A stretch of 64,000 nucleotides of DNA from Jiangella mangrovi (GCF_014204975.1 NZ_JACHMM010000001.1:1736001-1800000); one strand, 5' to 3'; counted from the first letter of the stretch, positions 42,510 through 51,104 are shown. Notes: generated by a model not told the origin, from the letters alone. Numbers and translations are program-made.

Positions 42510-42543
42510 GGCTGTCGGTGGCGCGGGGCTGTCGGTGGCTCGG
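42510..42543 (+). repeat. Two 17-bp tandem repeats after phosphoketolase
   Basis: GGCTGTCGGTGGCGCGG and GGCTGTCGGTGGCTCGG are adjacent copies with one mismatch. They lie between the phosphoketolase stop and the next gene. They could be a slippage-prone spacer; no function is evident. Confidence 0.6.
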
Positions 42544-42558
42544 GGCACAATGCCCGGC

Positions 42559-43701
42559 ATGACGATGACCGTCCGGGCGCTCAACCGTGCCACGCTGGCC
42601 CGGCAGCTGCTGCTGGAGCGCGCGTCCACCGACGTGGCCGGCGCGGTCCGGCAGCTGGTCGCGCTGCAGGCCCAGCACCCGGCCTCGCCGTACCTCGCGC
42701 TGTGGAACCGGGTCGACGGCTTCGACCCTGCCGCCCTCGACGCCGCGTTCGCCGACGCGACTGTGGTCAAGGCGACCCTCATGCGCGTCACGCTGCACGC
42801 GGTGGACGCCGGCGACCACCTCACCTTCAAGCAGGCCATGCAGCCGACGCTGCGCGGAGCCCGGCTCAACGATCGCCGCTACGCCGGCGCCGGCCTGAGC
42901 CATGCCGACGCCGAGGCCGCCATCCCCCAGGTGCTCGAGTTCCTCGCATCACCGCGCTCCAACGCCGAGTGCGAGGCCTGGCTGACCGCACGCCGGGGCG
43001 AGCCCAGCACGTGGCTGTGGTGGGCGCTGCGGCAGTTCGGGCCGGTGGTGCACGCACCCACCGGCCCGCCGTGGTCGTTCGGCGCCCGGCCGTCGTACGT
43101 CGCGCCCGCCCACCCGCCGCCGCTCGCCGACGACGCCACCGCCGCGGCCGCCCTGGCCGAGCTGTTCCGCCGCTACGTCGCCGGCTTCGGGCCCGTGACG
43201 ATGCCCGACTTCGCCCAGTTCGCGCTGGTCTACCGGCCGCAGGCCAAGGCGGCGGTCGAGGCCCTCGCGGACGAGCTGGAGGAGCTGGCCGGACCCGGGG
43301 GCACCGTGCTCCACGACCTGCCCGGCGCGCCCCGCCCGGGCGAGCACGTCCCCGCGCCGCCGCGGTTGCTGGGCATGTGGGACAGCCTGCTGCTGGCGCA
43401 CGCCGACCGCGGCCGCGTACTCCCGCCCGAGTACCGCAAGCTGGTCATCCGCAGCAACGGCGACACCCTGCCGGCGCTGCTCGTCGACGGGTTCGTGGCC
43501 GGCGTGTGGCGCCCGGCCGACGGCGGCGGCATCGAGGCGGCCGCGTTCCACCCGCTGCCGGCGGCCGACTGGGCCGGGCTCTCGGCCGAGGCGGCCGCGC
43601 TGACGGCGCTGCTGGCCGAGCGCGACCCCACCGTCTACCGCCGCTACGACCGCTGGTGGACGGGGTTGCCGGCGGCCGAGGTGCGCGTGATCGGCCGCTA
43701 G
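42559..43701 (+). CDS. HTH_42 winged-helix DNA glycosylase (AlkZ-like, Q-x-Q motif)
   Basis: This protein of about 380 residues belongs to the AlkZ/YcaQ superfamily. The N-terminal NRATLARQLLLERASTDVAG is followed by the catalytic Q-x-Q motif in LVALQAQHPASPYLALWNR near 40. Further blocks are VVKATLMRVTLHAVDAGDHL near 78, SFGARPSYV, and a C-terminal LVIRSNGDTLPALLVDGFVA. AlkZ excises bulky or crosslinked bases, such as azinomycin crosslinks in Streptomyces, often protecting the producer. No biosynthetic cluster is visible here. Nearby in-frame ATGs at 42550 and 42565 are alternative starts. Confidence 0.87.
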   Translation: MTMTVRALNRATLARQLLLERASTDVAGAVRQLVALQAQHPASPYLALWNRVDGFDPAALDAAFADATVVKATLMRVTLHAVDAGDHLTFKQAMQPTLRGARLNDRRYAGAGLSHADAEAAIPQVLEFLASPRSNAECEAWLTARRGEPSTWLWWALRQFGPVVHAPTGPPWSFGARPSYVAPAHPPPLADDATAAAALAELFRRYVAGFGPVTMPDFAQFALVYRPQAKAAVEALADELEELAGPGGTVLHDLPGAPRPGEHVPAPPRLLGMWDSLLLAHADRGRVLPPEYRKLVIRSNGDTLPALLVDGFVAGVWRPADGGGIEAAAFHPLPAADWAGLSAEAAALTALLAERDPTVYRRYDRWWTGLPAAEVRVIGR

Positions 43702-44667
43702 CTACCGGACCACGTCGATGACGACGTTGCCGATCTTGGCGCCGATGTCGACGTAGCGGTGCGCCTCGACGATCCGCTCCAGGGGGTAGTGCCGGTCGAT
43801 CACGGGCCGGAACTCCCCCGAGGCCAGCAGGTCGCGCAACTGCTCGATCATCTCCCGCCTCTGCAGCGGCACCGGGAACACCACGCGACGACGTCGCAGC
43901 AACGGCGTGACCAGGGCCAGGCCGAGGTTCTGCGCGAACGGGCCGAGCTCGGAGCTCACGTAGACGCCGCCGGGGCGCAGCAGCCGACGGCAGCGCCCGA
44001 ACGTCGCCTTGCCGACGGCGTCGAAGACCGCGTCGAACCCGCCGCCGGCAGAACGGGTGAAGTCCTCGGCGGTGTAGTCGATGACGTGACGCGCCCCCAG
44101 CGAGCGGACCAGCTCGACATGCGGCGTGGCGCAGACCGCCGTGACCGCCACGTCCATGGCCGCCAGCAGCTGGACGGCCGCCGAGCCGATGCCGCCGGTC
44201 GCCCCGTTGACCAGCACCGCCATGCCGGGCTCGATGCGGGCGCGGCGGATGAACGACTGCGCGTAGTGGGCGCCCTCGGTGGCCGGGGCCGCCTGCGCGA
44301 AGGTGACGCCGTCCGGGATCGCGGCCAGGAAGCCGTCCGCCTCGACCGTGAGGTACTCGGCGTGGGCGCCGAACCCGCCCTCGTGGTAGCCGAAGACGCG
44401 GTCCCCGGCGGCGTAGCCCGTGACGCCGGCGCCGGTCTCCTCGACCACCCCGGCGTACTCCGTGCCCAGGATCCGCCCGCGCGGGCGGACGACCCGCAGG
44501 AACACCGGCGTGCCCGCCCGGTACGCCGTGTCGGTGCGGTTCACCGTCGTCGCGTGCACCCGGACCAGCAGTTCGCCCGGGCCCGCGACCGGCCGGTCCG
44601 CGTCGGTCAGACGGACGACCTCGGGCCCGCCGTAGGCCGTCTGCGCCGCCGCTCGCACGCTCCGCAC
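43702..44667 (-). CDS. Zinc-independent MDR-family (quinone) oxidoreductase
   Basis: This 321-residue medium-chain dehydrogenase/reductase has a GTG start at 44667. The N-terminal GroES-like domain lacks the Cys/His zinc ligands of alcohol dehydrogenases (NRTDTAYRAGTPVFLR). The Rossmann motif is seen as VLVNGATGGIGSAAVQLLAA near 150. The C-terminal PLERIVEAHRYVDIGAKIGN is typical of NADPH quinone reductase/zeta-crystallin-type enzymes. It probably reduces quinones or alkenals with NADPH. Its stop abuts the AlkZ-like gene, and the two are convergent. Confidence 0.88.
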   Translation of the reverse strand: MRSVRAAAQTAYGGPEVVRLTDADRPVAGPGELLVRVHATTVNRTDTAYRAGTPVFLRVVRPRGRILGTEYAGVVEETGAGVTGYAAGDRVFGYHEGGFGAHAEYLTVEADGFLAAIPDGVTFAQAAPATEGAHYAQSFIRRARIEPGMAVLVNGATGGIGSAAVQLLAAMDVAVTAVCATPHVELVRSLGARHVIDYTAEDFTRSAGGGFDAVFDAVGKATFGRCRRLLRPGGVYVSSELGPFAQNLGLALVTPLLRRRRVVFPVPLQRREMIEQLRDLLASGEFRPVIDRHYPLERIVEAHRYVDIGAKIGNVVIDVVR

Positions 44668-44764
44668 AGTAGCGTGTGACGCCCGCGACTCGCGGAACCG
44701 CCATCCCCGTCACGCAGTTCCTCGTATAACAAGCAGTCGGGCCACACTGCTGGAGGTCTTTCGG

Positions 44765-45451
44765 ATGTCGTTCTTCACCCGCCGCCGGGTCCTCATCGGC
44801 GTCGGCGGCCTTGCCGCACTCGTGGTGCTGGTGATCGGCGGGACGTATCTCTACGTCAACGTCATCAGCGGCGACGCGCCCGATCCCCTGGCCCTCGAGA
44901 CGAACCCGCCGCCCGCCAGCGGCGGCGATGTGGACCTCGACGGCACCTGGACGGTCGCCGGCGGCTCCGAGGCCGGCTACCGCGTCGACGAGGTGCTCAA
45001 CGGCCAGGACAACACCGTCGTCGGCCGGACCAGCGACGTCACGGGCGACATCACCGTCGCCGGCGGCTCGGCCACCGAGGGCGAGATCACCGTCGACACG
45101 ACGACCATCACCACGGACAGCGGCAGCCGCGACAGCCAGTTCCGCGGCCCGATCCTGCAGACCGACGAGTTCCCGACCTCGACGTTCACGCTCACGTCGC
45201 CGGTCTCGCTGGACGGTCTCGAGGACGGCGGCCCGATCACCGTCAGCGCCACCGGCGACCTCAAGGTCCGCGACGTCACGCACTCCATCGAGGTCCAGCT
45301 CGACGTGCAGCGCTCCGGCGACGGCGTCCAGGTGGCGGGGTCCGGCGAGATCCAGTTCGCCGACTTCGACGTCGACCCGCCGAACCTCGGCTTCGTGAAG
45401 GTCGAGGACCATGGCACCGTCGAGTTCCTCCTGACGCTCAGCAAGGGCTGA
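44765..45451 (+). CDS. YceI-family protein, membrane-anchored
   Basis: This 228-residue protein has an N-terminal Arg-rich stretch (FFTRRRV) and a transmembrane helix (LIGVGGLAALVVLVIGGTYL), then a YceI-type lipocalin-like barrel outside the membrane. The blocks are GTWTVAGGSEAGYRVDEVL near 58, GSRDSQFRGPILQTDEFPTS near 120, GDLKVRDVTHSIEVQL near 160, and a C-terminal KVEDHGTVEFLLTLSKG. YceI proteins bind isoprenoid or other amphipathic ligands. The ATG at 44765 has a TGGAGG site. A strong shared terminator follows. Confidence 0.9.
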   Translation: MSFFTRRRVLIGVGGLAALVVLVIGGTYLYVNVISGDAPDPLALETNPPPASGGDVDLDGTWTVAGGSEAGYRVDEVLNGQDNTVVGRTSDVTGDITVAGGSATEGEITVDTTTITTDSGSRDSQFRGPILQTDEFPTSTFTLTSPVSLDGLEDGGPITVSATGDLKVRDVTHSIEVQLDVQRSGDGVQVAGSGEIQFADFDVDPPNLGFVKVEDHGTVEFLLTLSKG

Positions 45452-45459
45452 ACCGGCGA

Positions 45460-45505
45460 ACGACGGCGCTCGCCGTGCGGTGGTGCGCACGACGAGCGCC
45501 GTCGT
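45460..45505. terminator. Bidirectional hairpin between YceI and LppM-like genes
   Basis: ACGACGGCGCTCG and CGAGCGCCGTCGT are perfect 13-bp arms (45460-45472 and 45493-45505) with an inner GTGCG/CGCAC stem in the 20-nt loop. It lies 8 bp after the YceI stop and 21 bp from the end of the convergent gene, so it can serve both. Confidence 0.8.
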
Positions 45506-45526
45506 CGGTTCGTGAAGCGAACGGGG

Positions 45527-46510
45527 TCAGCGCGGCGCGGCCGGCGGCTCCTGGCCCGGCGTCCCGCCCTGGCCCGGCGTCCCGCCCTGGCCCGGCGTCC
45601 CGCCCTGGGCCGGCGGATCCGTCGGCAACGGCGTCGTCTGCTGCGTGGGCGCGGCGGCCTGGTCCGGAGGCGGCGGCTGGACCGCGGTCGGGGCCTCGGT
45701 GGTGACGGTCGGCGCGTCGGCGGCGCTTCCCGGCCCGAACGGCGCGCCACCGGGCGGCGGCGGGACCGCGCCCGGGTAGCCGGCGGCGGACTCGTCGGCC
45801 GGCGGCGCCTGGTTGCGGTTGCGCGACAGGAAGAACAGCAGCGCCGCCAGACCCAGCACCACGACGACGATGAGGATCCAGATCCAGACCGGGATGCCGT
45901 CGCCGCCCCCGCCACCGGAGTCGGCGGACCGGGCGCTGATCTCGTTGGCCTCCCCGGGGACCGGGGTCCAGGTGACGGTGGTGCCGTCGAGCTCGCCGTT
46001 GTGCTCGGTGACCTCGCCCGGGAACGTGATGGCGACGCGCATCTCGAGCGACTCCATGAGCTGGTCCATGTCGCCGAGCTCACCGGCGTCGCCGCCCAGG
46101 CCGCCGAGCTCGCCGGCCATGGTCTCGGGGTCGAACTCGGTCATGTCGAGGGAGCCGTCGACGATGATCTCCTCGCCCTCGTGGGCGATGGTGAACTCGT
46201 TGCCCTCGGAGAACTCCGACAGCGCGATGTCCTCGAAGGTCACTCGCTGCCCGACGAAGTCGTCGTCCTCGTACTCCTCGACCTGCGCGCCCTCGGGCAT
46301 GTCCTCGCTGAGGTCGCCGAAGGCCTCGCTCGGGTCCTCGCCCATGGCCTCGGCCATCGCGGACACGTCACGGCTGAGCGCGAAGATGATCTCGCCGCCG
46401 ACCGTGTCGCTGTCGGACACATCCAGCTGCATATCCACCTTGATGCACCCGGTGAGGGCCACCGCCATGGCAGCCACCGCCAGAGCGCGCACTGGTCTCA
46501 TTCGCTTCAT
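45527..46510 (-). CDS. LppM-like lipoprotein with transmembrane helix and Gly/Pro-rich tail
   Basis: This 327-residue protein has a lipoprotein signal with lipobox VALTGC (mature Cys at 22), and the LppM domain follows to about 195 (KVDMQLDVSDSDTVGGEIIF at its start). A Gly-rich spacer leads into a transmembrane helix (IPVWIWILIVVVVLGLAALL, near 205). The cytoplasmic tail of about 100 residues is Pro/Gln/Thr-rich and ends in three GGTPGQ repeats. Lipid at one end and a transmembrane helix later mean both ends of the LppM domain are tethered. LppM in mycobacteria influences cell-surface properties and phagocytosis; here the role is unknown. Confidence 0.82.
   Translation of the reverse strand: MKRMRPVRALAVAAMAVALTGCIKVDMQLDVSDSDTVGGEIIFALSRDVSAMAEAMGEDPSEAFGDLSEDMPEGAQVEEYEDDDFVGQRVTFEDIALSEFSEGNEFTIAHEGEEIIVDGSLDMTEFDPETMAGELGGLGGDAGELGDMDQLMESLEMRVAITFPGEVTEHNGELDGTTVTWTPVPGEANEISARSADSGGGGGDGIPVWIWILIVVVVLGLAALLFFLSRNRNQAPPADESAAGYPGAVPPPPGGAPFGPGSAADAPTVTTEAPTAVQPPPPDQAAAPTQQTTPLPTDPPAQGGTPGQGGTPGQGGTPGQEPPAAPR
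45551..45604 (-). repeat. Three perfect 18-bp tandem repeats encoding GGTPGQ
   Basis: CTGGCCCGGCGTCCCGCC (plus strand) is repeated three times without mismatch at 45551-45568, 45569-45586 and 45587-45604. It lies in the coding end of the LppM-like gene and keeps the reading frame, so copy number can change tail length without frameshift. Confidence 0.9.
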
Positions 46511-46584
46511 GGGGCGCAGCCTGGCACAACGATCATGGTTTCGGCACCTCCGGACGGGTCCGGTGTCCCGGCTACGGTGGACCG

Positions 46585-47472
46585 ATGCGGATCGTGTCGC
46601 TCCTCCCGTCGACGACGGAGATCATCTTCGCCCTGGGCGCGGGCGACGACGTCGTCGGCGTGACGTTCGAGTGCGACTTCCCGCCCGAGGCACGCAGCCG
46701 TCGCATCGTCTCGACCAGCACCCTCTCCGAGGGCCTGACGCCCGCGGAGATCGACCGCCTCGTCGCCCGGCGCATGGCGGCCGGCGAGGACCTCTACCAC
46801 CTCGACGAGGGCGCCCTGGCCGGGCTCGACGCCGACCTCGTCGTCACGCAGGACCTCTGCGCGGTGTGCGCCGTCGACGTCACCGAGGTGCGCGATGCCC
46901 TGGCCCACCTGCGCTGCACCGCCGACGTGCTCACCGTCGACCCGCAGGACCTCGGTGAGGTGCTCGGGTCGATCCGCCTCATCGGCGCCGCCACTGGCAC
47001 GCCGGACCGGGCCGATGCGCTGGTACGCGAGCTGACCGGCCGCCTCGACGCCGTGCGGGCGAAGGTCGCCGGGCGCGCGCCGGTGCCCGCCCTGGTGCTG
47101 GAGTGGACCGACCCGCCGTTCGCGCCGGGGCACTGGGTGCCGGACATGGTGACGGCGGCCGGCGGCGCCTGCGTCCTGGGCACGGCGGGCGAGCGCTCCT
47201 ACCGCCTCGATCCGGGCGTGCTCGCGGGCTGCGGCGCCGACGTCGCCGTGTGCGCACCCTGCGGCTTCGGCCTGGACGAGTCCGCGCGGCTGGCAACTGA
47301 GCTGGTCCGGGCCGGCGGGCTGCCCGACGTGCCGGTCTGGGCGGTCGACGCCAACGCCTCGTTCGCCCGGCCCGGCCCGCGCCTGGTCGACGGCGTCGAG
47401 GCGCTCGCGGCGATCCTGCACCCGGACGCCGCCGGCGAGCCCGACCCCGCGCTGGCGCGGCGGATCGCCTGA
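46585..47472 (+). CDS. Cytoplasmic BtuF-like cobalamin-binding protein
   Basis: This 295-residue protein has the fold of periplasmic cobalamin/iron binding proteins: the opening MRIVSLLPSTTEIIFALGAG, DLVVTQDLCAVCAVDVTEVR near 90, ALVLEWTDPPFAPGHWVPDM near 168, and a C-terminal DANASFARPGPRLVDGVEAL. There is no signal peptide, as usual in the cytosolic members of this family in actinobacteria, so it is not simply an ABC transporter subunit. No permease or ATPase genes are nearby. The true ligand is not established. The CAVCAVD motif could bind metal. Confidence 0.85.
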   Translation: MRIVSLLPSTTEIIFALGAGDDVVGVTFECDFPPEARSRRIVSTSTLSEGLTPAEIDRLVARRMAAGEDLYHLDEGALAGLDADLVVTQDLCAVCAVDVTEVRDALAHLRCTADVLTVDPQDLGEVLGSIRLIGAATGTPDRADALVRELTGRLDAVRAKVAGRAPVPALVLEWTDPPFAPGHWVPDMVTAAGGACVLGTAGERSYRLDPGVLAGCGADVAVCAPCGFGLDESARLATELVRAGGLPDVPVWAVDANASFARPGPRLVDGVEALAAILHPDAAGEPDPALARRIA

Positions 47473-47485
47473 GACCGGCGGTCCG

Positions 47486-47938
47486 TCAGGCGGCCGCGCG
47501 CAGGATCTCGAGGGCGCGGTCGGCGTGCTTCTCCATGGCCAGCTCGCTGCGCACGACACCCAGCACGCGCGCATCGGTGCCGATGACGAACGTCTGCCGC
47601 TTCACCGGGAGCGCGCCGAAGCGCCGGGCGACGCCGAACTGCGCCGCCACCGTCCGGCCGGGGTCGCTGAGCAGCGGGAAGCCGAGGTCGTTGCCGGAGT
47701 CGAAGGCCTGCTGCCGCTCGACGGCGTCGGCGCTGATGCCGACGGGCTGCGCACCGGCGACGGCGAACTCGGCGGACAGGTCGCGGAAGTGGCAGGCCTC
47801 GGCCGTGCAGCCGCGGCTCATGGCGGCGGGATAGAAGAACAGCACGACCGGACCGGAGGCCAGCAGCTCGCTGAGCCGGCGCGGGGTGCCGGACTGGTCC
47901 GGCAGGACGAAGTCGTCGACGGTGTCACCGGCATCCAT
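47486..47938 (-). CDS. Peroxiredoxin, Bcp/PrxQ type
   Basis: This 150-residue thiol peroxidase has the peroxidatic Cys C44 in FYPAAMSRGCTAEACHFRDL and a resolving Cys five residues later (C49), as in the Bcp/PrxQ group. An FVIGTDARVLGVVRSELAM block near 120 fits the family. It reduces peroxides with thioredoxin-type donors in the cytoplasm. The ATG at 47938 is the conserved start. It lies convergent to the cobalamin-binding protein gene (14 bp apart) and downstream of the PH-domain gene on the same strand. Confidence 0.92.
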   Translation of the reverse strand: MDAGDTVDDFVLPDQSGTPRRLSELLASGPVVLFFYPAAMSRGCTAEACHFRDLSAEFAVAGAQPVGISADAVERQQAFDSGNDLGFPLLSDPGRTVAAQFGVARRFGALPVKRQTFVIGTDARVLGVVRSELAMEKHADRALEILRAAA

Positions 47939-47964
47939 GCCTCCATCCTGCCATCGCGTCGTGG

Positions 47965-48528
47965 TCAGCCCGTGAGGGCCGCCGTCACCAGCAGGACGGC
48001 CGAGGACGCCAGCACGGCGATGCTCGCGACCGCCGGCGCCACCGTCAGCCCGCCCGGAGCCACCGCCCGCCGTGCCTCCCACCGCTGCCGCACCGCCAGC
48101 AGCGCCGGTGCCGGCCGCTGCCCCGCCCGGGCGACGGCGTCGCGTTCGAGCACCCCGCCCGCAGTGACGTGCCGGTCGTACAGCGCCGACATCGACGCCG
48201 GGCCGGGCGCGGCGGCCGCGTGCCAGGTGACGTCGCCGGCGCGCAGCCACAGCGACCAGCCGAAGCCGGCCTCGTCGAGCGCGGCCCAGCCGGCCCGCAC
48301 GTCGCGGAGCGGGTTGCGGACGGTGACGCCGTCGTCGTCGAGGACCACGGCCGGGCGCCAGCAGAGCGCCCAGAGCAGGCCGCTCGCCCCCGCGGCGAAC
48401 AGCAGGCCGGTGCCGCCCGGCGGCCGCGCGGCGACCAGCCAGCCCAGCGCCGCCGTCCAGCCCACGACGGCCACGGCGCGGCCGAGCGCGTGGCGCAGGA
48501 CGACCGGTTCCGTGACTGCTGTCGTCAT
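47965..48528 (-). CDS. Membrane-associated PH-domain protein
   Basis: This 187-residue protein has two N-terminal transmembrane helices (AVAVVGWTAALGWLVAA and GLLFAAGASGLLWALCW), then a bacterial PH-like domain (PAVVLDDDGVTVRNPLRDVR, AGFGWSLWLRAGDVTWHAAA). A last C-terminal hydrophobic helix (APAVASIAVLASSAVLLVTA) follows. This arrangement is common in actinobacterial proteins of unknown function. The ATG at 48528 was chosen (MTTAVTEPVVLRH). Confidence 0.8.
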   Translation of the reverse strand: MTTAVTEPVVLRHALGRAVAVVGWTAALGWLVAARPPGGTGLLFAAGASGLLWALCWRPAVVLDDDGVTVRNPLRDVRAGWAALDEAGFGWSLWLRAGDVTWHAAAAPGPASMSALYDRHVTAGGVLERDAVARAGQRPAPALLAVRQRWEARRAVAPGGLTVAPAVASIAVLASSAVLLVTAALTG

Positions 48529-48627
48529 CGCTCGATGGTGGCACAGTCGTTGATGCAACGGTTTGGTCCGGCCCATGCGTCATCCTGCTGAGAGGTGTTC
48601 CGGCGACGGGGAGGAGGTGGTCACGCC

Positions 48628-49575
48628 ATGCGGGTCCGGTCCATTGCGGCCTTCGCCCTGGTGCTGGCCGCCTGCGGATCCGGCGCCGGCCCCGCCGCCG
48701 ACACCGCCACGGCCGCCAAGACCGGCAGCGAGCCCTCGGCCCGGCGTGTCTGCGACCTGCTCGACCCGGCCGAGGTCCGCGCCGTCTACAGCGGCGGCGA
48801 GGTCCGCCTCAGCGACTACGCCGGTCCGGTCGGCGACCCGTCCTTCGAGAGCTGCTACGTCACCATCGACTACGGCACCACCACCCGGCCGCCGAAGCCG
48901 TTCCCGCTGATGGTGTCCATGGACCCGGTCTCGGCCGAAGAGCACCTCGCCATGCTCGAGGAGGACGCCGAAGAAGGCATCGGCCCGCGCACCGTGGTGC
49001 CCGGCCTCGGCGACGTCGCCTACATCGCCCCCGGGCTCCTGCACGTCTACGCCGGCGACCGCGTGGTGCGCATCCACGGCGGGGGCGACGACAACGCCGT
49101 CGACCTCGCCGCCCTGGTGGTCCCGCGGCTGGCCGAGCTGGCGCCGTCGCCCGACCCCGGCAGCACCCAGCCCGCCTGCGACGCCGTCACCCCAGAGGCC
49201 GAGGCCGTGCTGGGCGAGCCGGCCACCGGACGCCGCGACCGCCGCACGCAGGACGAGCTGCGCTGCGAGTGGACGGCCGGCGAGACCGTCCTCACCGCCA
49301 CGCTGCGCGGGCGCGGCGACGAGGTGGGCCGGGTCTGGGCCATGGACCGGCCCGGCGCCGAGGTCGTGCACGTCGGCGGACTGCACGACAACGGCGTCTA
49401 CGTTCCCAGCGGCCGCGTCTACTTCTGGATGGGCCACCAGCAGGTCGGCATGCTCCTGCGGCAGCGTCCGCACGACCCCGGGCGCGACCGCGACCACCTG
49501 GTGGCGCTGGCCGACGCGTTCGCGCCGTCGCTGCTCGACGTCGCGCCGCGGGTCGGTCCGGCGCCCACGCGCTGA
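48628..49575 (+). CDS. DUF3558-like lipoprotein, single two-part unit
   Basis: This 315-residue protein has a lipoprotein signal with lipobox LVLAACGSG (Cys at 16). Two related halves follow: one starting CDLLDPAEVRAVYSGGEVRL and one starting CDAVTPEAEAVLGEP. Each half has a Cys shortly after (SCYVTIDYG; CEWTAGE), so two disulfides are likely. The first half resembles DUF3558 lipoproteins of actinobacteria. The ATG at 48628 has a GGGGAGGAGG site. It is a paralog of the double-length lipoprotein at 52992. The ligand is unknown. Confidence 0.8.
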   Translation: MRVRSIAAFALVLAACGSGAGPAADTATAAKTGSEPSARRVCDLLDPAEVRAVYSGGEVRLSDYAGPVGDPSFESCYVTIDYGTTTRPPKPFPLMVSMDPVSAEEHLAMLEEDAEEGIGPRTVVPGLGDVAYIAPGLLHVYAGDRVVRIHGGGDDNAVDLAALVVPRLAELAPSPDPGSTQPACDAVTPEAEAVLGEPATGRRDRRTQDELRCEWTAGETVLTATLRGRGDEVGRVWAMDRPGAEVVHVGGLHDNGVYVPSGRVYFWMGHQQVGMLLRQRPHDPGRDRDHLVALADAFAPSLLDVAPRVGPAPTR

Positions 49576-49593
49576 CGGCTCAGTTCGGGCGGC

Positions 49594-50580
49594 TCACCAC
49601 TGGGCGTGCACGAGCGGGCGGATGCGCGCGTCGTAGATGCGCCCGATGGCGGCCGAGGTCGCCCCGTCGAGCGGCGCCAGGTCCGCCGCGGCCGCGTTGG
49701 CCCTGGCCTGCTCCGGGTTGCGGGCGCCGGGGATGACCACCGAGACGCCCGGCTGGTCGAGGATCCAGCGCAGCGCCAGCTGGGCCGTGGTGGCGCCGGA
49801 CGGGGTCAGCGCGGCGATCTCGCGCGCCGCCTCGACGCCCACCTCGAACGGGACGCCCGAGAACGTCTCGCCGACGTCGAAGGCCTCGCCGGCGCGGTTG
49901 AACGTGCGGTGGTCGTTCGGCCCGAAGGTCGTCGACGCGTCGTAGCGGCCCGACAGCAGGCCGCTGGCCAGCGGCACCCGGGCGATGATGCCGACGCCGG
50001 CCGCCACGGCCGCGGGCAGCACCTCGTCCAGCGGCTTCTGCCGGAAGCAGTTGAGGATGATCTGGATGCTGGCCACGCCCGGCCGGCGGATCGCCGCGAG
50101 CGCCTCGTCGCAGGTCTCGACGCTGACCGCGTAGGCCCGCAGGCGCTTCTCCTCGACCAGCGTGTCCAGTGCGTCGAAGACGGCGTCGCGCGAGTAGACC
50201 TCGGTGGGCGGGCAGTGCAGCTGCACCAGGTCGAGGGTGTCGACGCCGAGGTTCTCGCGGCTGCGGTCGTTCCACGCCCGGAAGGCGTCCAGCGTGTACG
50301 CACCCGGCACGTGCGGATTCGCCCGCCGGCCCATCTTGGTGGCCACCGTGAGCCCGGCGTCGGGCCGGCGCCGCAGCAGCTCGCCGACGAACCGCTCGCT
50401 GCGCCCGTCGCCGTACACGTCCGCGGTGTCGATGAACGTCACGCCCGCGTCGACCGCGGCCTCGAGCGCCGCCATCGCGGCGTCCTCGTCGACCGTGCCC
50501 CAGTCGGCGCCGATCTGCCACGCGCCGAACCCCACCACACCGACCTGCCGGCCGGTCCGCCCCAGCTGTCTCGTCTCCAC
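49594..50580 (-). CDS. Aldo/keto reductase
   Basis: This 328-residue (beta/alpha)8 NADPH-dependent oxidoreductase has a GTG start at 50580 (VETRQLGRTGRQVG). The conserved tetrad region shows GVTFIDTADVYGDGRSERFV with Asp and Tyr near residue 50, TVATKMGRR with Lys near 83, and DLVQLHCPP with His near 120. Cofactor-binding ends in VSVVIPGARNPEQARANAAA near 290. The substrate range is broad in this family. It is convergent with the lipoprotein gene at 49575 and lies downstream of the glutathione peroxidase gene. Confidence 0.93.
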   Translation of the reverse strand: METRQLGRTGRQVGVVGFGAWQIGADWGTVDEDAAMAALEAAVDAGVTFIDTADVYGDGRSERFVGELLRRRPDAGLTVATKMGRRANPHVPGAYTLDAFRAWNDRSRENLGVDTLDLVQLHCPPTEVYSRDAVFDALDTLVEEKRLRAYAVSVETCDEALAAIRRPGVASIQIILNCFRQKPLDEVLPAAVAAGVGIIARVPLASGLLSGRYDASTTFGPNDHRTFNRAGEAFDVGETFSGVPFEVGVEAAREIAALTPSGATTAQLALRWILDQPGVSVVIPGARNPEQARANAAAADLAPLDGATSAAIGRIYDARIRPLVHAQW

Positions 50581-50612
50581 GAGACGCGACAGTAGCGGGC
50601 GGGCGGCAGGGG

Positions 50613-51104
50613 TCAGCGCGGCAGGTTGGCCTCGATGGCCCCGACCAGCTCGTCGGACTCCGGCAGCACGCCCGGGCGGAACCGGCCCAGCACGGCGCCG
50701 TCGGCCGAGACCAGGAACTTCTCGAAGTTCCACTGCACGTCACCGGCCTCGCCCTCGGCGTCGGCGACCTGCGTCAGCTCCGCGTACAGCGGCTGCTGCG
50801 ACGGTCCGTTGACGTCGGCCTTCCGGTACAGCGGGAAGGTCACGCCGTAGGTCGTGGAGCAGAACTCCTGGATCTCCTCGGCGGTGCCGGGCTCCTGGCC
50901 GCCGAACTGGTTGCACGGGAAGCCGAGCACCGTGAACCCGCGGCCGGCGTAGCGCTCGTGCAGGCGCTCGAGGCCCTCGTACTGCGGGGTCAGGCCGCAC
51001 TTCGAGGCGACGTTGACGAGCAGCAGGAGGCTGCCCTTGTGGTCGCCGAGCGAGGCGTCCACCCCGTCGATGGTCTGCAGCGGAATGTCGTACAGGCTGG
51101 TCAA
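50613..51104 (-). CDS. Glutathione peroxidase-family thiol peroxidase
   Basis: This 163-residue protein has the catalytic tetrad C36 (NVASKCGLTPQY), Q70 (FGGQEPG), W125 and N126 (QWNFEKFLV). Cys replaces selenocysteine, so it probably uses thioredoxin. The likely start is a TTG at 51104, seven bases after AGGAG; the nearby ATG upstream reads quickly into a stop, so the ribosome site decides the TTG. It lies 32 bp upstream of the aldo/keto reductase on the same strand. It is a peroxide defence enzyme in the cytoplasm. Confidence 0.92.
   Translation of the reverse strand: MTSLYDIPLQTIDGVDASLGDHKGSLLLLVNVASKCGLTPQYEGLERLHERYAGRGFTVLGFPCNQFGGQEPGTAEEIQEFCSTTYGVTFPLYRKADVNGPSQQPLYAELTQVADAEGEAGDVQWNFEKFLVSADGAVLGRFRPGVLPESDELVGAIEANLPR

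Noticed and set aside
39544-42903. Minus-strand open frame of 1119 codons opposite phosphoketolase
   Set aside because: Its composition is that of an antisense shadow in high-GC DNA; only the last 102 codons (39544-39852) lie outside phosphoketolase, and they have their own ribosome site.
39966-43721. Plus-strand open frame of 1251 codons overlapping phosphoketolase and the AlkZ-like gene
   Set aside because: An Arg/Ala/Pro-rich out-of-frame shadow of two well-supported genes, with no recognisable domain.
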